DNA of 64,000 nucleotides from Phycisphaerae bacterium (GTDB lineage Bacteria > Planctomycetota > Phycisphaerae > FEN-1346 > JAACEH01): NCBI GenBank assembly GCA_012729015.1, contig JAAYDY010000019.1, forward strand, positions 45,117 to 109,116. The letters run 5' to 3'. The position numbers and the translations under genes were made by a program. Below, piece after piece: positions 62,425 to 64,000 of the stretch. Below the pieces are notes generated by a model. The model was not told where the DNA came from, did no database searches, and saw nothing but the letters and a program-made list of their open reading frames with translations. How positions within the stretch are numbered: position 1 is the stretch's first letter; each line of letters begins with the position of its first letter.

Positions 62425-64000
62425 ATGTTCAAAGGCATGACGGTTGGCAAACGCATTGTGTGCGGGTTCGCCACGGTATTGGCCCTGCTGCTGGTCGTGG
62501 GGGTGATCGCCTTCCAGGGCGTCACGCGCATGAGCGGCGATGCCGTCGACGCTGTCCAGAAGAACGGGCTGATCGAAGTCCTGACGCAGCGGGAAGTGGA
62601 CCATCTGAACTGGGCTGCGGAAGTGGGGAACCTGCTCATCGACGACAAGGTCACGACCCTTCAGGTGGAGACCGACGACCACAAGTGCGCCTTCGGCAAG
62701 TGGCTCTACAGCGACGAGCGCCGTGTGGCCGAGGAGGCTGTCCCGGAGCTGGCTCCCATCCTCAAGGAAATCGAGCAGTATCACCACGATCTGCACGCGT
62801 CGGCTGTGGGCATCGGCGAGAACTTCCGTCAGGCCGACGCGGGGCTGCCGGGGCTCCTCGGGGCGCGGATGGTGGACCACATGAAATGGGCCGACGCCAT
62901 CCGCGACTGTTTCCTGCACAACGCGTCCGAGGTCAACGCGGAAGCCGATCCGAACCAGTGCGCGCTGGGCAAGTGGCTGACCACGGAACAGGCCCGGGCG
63001 GCCTATGCCGGCGGAAGTCCGGAGTTCCGGCAGGCCTGGGACAAGATGGTGGCCGATCACCGGGCGTTGCACGCCACGGCCTCCACGATCGCCAGACAGT
63101 ACAAACAGCGGCACGAAGGGCTGAGACAACAGCTCATGGCCAGACTGATCGACCACAAGACATGGGCCGAGGAGGTGAGCCTGGCGATCATCCGGGGCGA
63201 CAGCAAGCTGGATGTTCAGACCGATCCGCACAAGTGTGCTTACGGCCAGTTCCTTGTCTCCGACACGTGCCGGGAGCACACCAGAGGTTTCGCGGTCCTG
63301 GCCGAGGCGGTCGAGGCGAGCAAGGAGCCCCACCAGAAGCTGCATGAGTCGGCGGTGGCCATCGGTCAGGCGCTGGGTCGCGGACCGGAGGGCCGGGCCG
63401 AGGCGGAGCGACTGTTCCGCGAGGTGACGTTGCCGTCGCTGGCCGAGGTCGGGAAGTGCTTCGACAGGGCCATCGAGGCCGAGACGGCGGTCCTCGACGC
63501 CCAGGATGCGGCCAAGACCGTCTTCGACAAGGAAACCATCCCGTTGCTGCACGCCACCTTGAGCGGAATCGAGACGCTCAAGGCCGAGGCCGAGAGGAGC
63601 CTGGTCGGCATGCAGAAGGCCAACCAGATCTACATTGCTGAGACTAAGCCCAACCTCCAGAAGACGCGCGAGTTGCTTCACGATGCGTGCGGCAGGCTGA
63701 AGACGGTGGTTCAGCAGACGAACCAGGGGATGCTTGCCTCGGCCTCGACCACGAGAACGGCCGTCATGGTGGTGTCGCTGGTGGCCCTGGCTGCCGGCAT
63801 TCTTCTGGCGGCCATTATCTCCCTGGCCATCCGACGCGCCCTGTCGGCCATCGTCGAGGTCCTCACCTCGGGCGCCGAGCAGACGGCGGCGGCGTCGGGT
63901 CAGGTGTCGGCGTCGAGCCAGTCGCTGGCCGAGGGCTCGAGCGAGCAGGCGGCGAGCCTGGAGGAGACCTCGTCGAGCATCGAGGAGATGAGCTCGATGA
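62425..64000 (+). CDS. Methyl-accepting chemotaxis protein with three tandem CZB domains (3' end outside window)
   Basis: The visible 525 residues include an N-terminal transmembrane helix (about 8-30), a sensory region and a second transmembrane helix (about 446-468). The start of the signalling coiled-coil, rich in Ser/Ala/Glu (including Leu-Glu-Glu-Thr-Ser-Ser), comes next and continues beyond the edge. The sensory region contains three CZB zinc-binding domains, each with the ligand set His-x-x-Trp...Cys-x-x-Gly...His-x-x-x-His: His60, Cys88, His120/124; His152, Cys179 and a later His pair; His244, Cys271, His303/307. In CZB domains these ligands bind zinc and sense redox or oxidant signals. 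ATG 62425 has GGGAGGAG. Confidence 0.85.
   Translation, partial: MFKGMTVGKRIVCGFATVLALLLVVGVIAFQGVTRMSGDAVDAVQKNGLIEVLTQREVDHLNWAAEVGNLLIDDKVTTLQVETDDHKCAFGKWLYSDERRVAEEAVPELAPILKEIEQYHHDLHASAVGIGENFRQADAGLPGLLGARMVDHMKWADAIRDCFLHNASEVNAEADPNQCALGKWLTTEQARAAYAGGSPEFRQAWDKMVADHRALHATASTIARQYKQRHEGLRQQLMARLIDHKTWAEEVSLAIIRGDSKLDVQTDPHKCAYGQFLVSDTCREHTRGFAVLAEAVEASKEPHQKLHESAVAIGQALGRGPEGRAEAERLFREVTLPSLAEVGKCFDRAIEAETAVLDAQDAAKTVFDKETIPLLHATLSGIETLKAEAERSLVGMQKANQIYIAETKPNLQKTRELLHDACGRLKTVVQQTNQGMLASASTTRTAVMVVSLVALAAGILLAAIISLAIRRALSAIVEVLTSGAEQTAAASGQVSASSQSLAEGSSEQAASLEETSSSIEEMSSM

Overview
The window is GC-rich, gene-dense and bacterial. Several traits together suggest a member of the Planctomycetota, possibly a Phycisphaerae-like lineage. 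These are a DUF1571 lipoprotein, a zinc-ribbon/VWA protein in an operon with one MotA/TolQ/ExbB-like and three ExbD-like proteins, a roughly 2,100-residue exported protein, three PEP-CTERM proteins, and a secreted protein with PKD, fibronectin III and dockerin-like segments. The assignment is an inference from gene families; no rRNA is present. No CRISPR array, transposase, integrase or phage gene was seen.

Left part, + strand. The window opens inside a peptidase U32 gene (3-785). A cluster resembling a type II fatty-acid or polyketide synthase follows (942-11118): two FabZ-like dehydratases around an acyl carrier protein, a ketosynthase pair of which the first has lost its catalytic residues, a membrane-anchored alpha/beta hydrolase, a GH3-type adenylating enzyme, a DUF1638 protein, an O-methyltransferase-like protein and a DUF362/ferredoxin protein. 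I think it makes or modifies an unidentified acyl product. After a DUF1571 lipoprotein comes the second conspicuous unit (12661-20276): VWA protein, exported helical protein, ExbB-like protein, three ExbD-like proteins and a large exported TPR-like protein, closed by a good terminator. It looks like a proton-motive-force-driven envelope machine. miaB, eno and an FtsB/DivIC-like gene follow.

Middle. A PEP-CTERM gene (minus) is followed by a sugar nucleotidyltransferase, an RmlC-like epimerase and a PHP-type hydrolase. A minus-strand carbohydrate operon (35425 down to 27895) encodes a DegT-family aminotransferase, a tandem amidohydrolase, a TIM-barrel isomerase, a PfkB kinase, a polyol dehydrogenase and a xylose-isomerase-like protein. 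It is divergent from an AraC-family regulator that probably controls it. A GMP-synthase ATP-pyrophosphatase subunit, hisF and tRNA-Ser(UGA) come next.

Right part. A tightly overlapping minus-strand operon (47371 down to 39164) makes a CDP-activated, probably C-methylated 6-deoxyhexose and carries a glycosyltransferase and a flippase, so it is a surface-polysaccharide locus. A KefB-like antiporter is transcribed divergently. Then come the dockerin-like secreted protein, two PEP-CTERM proteins behind a consensus sigma-54 promoter, the giant exported protein, and a chemoreceptor with three tandem zinc-binding CZB domains that runs off the right edge.
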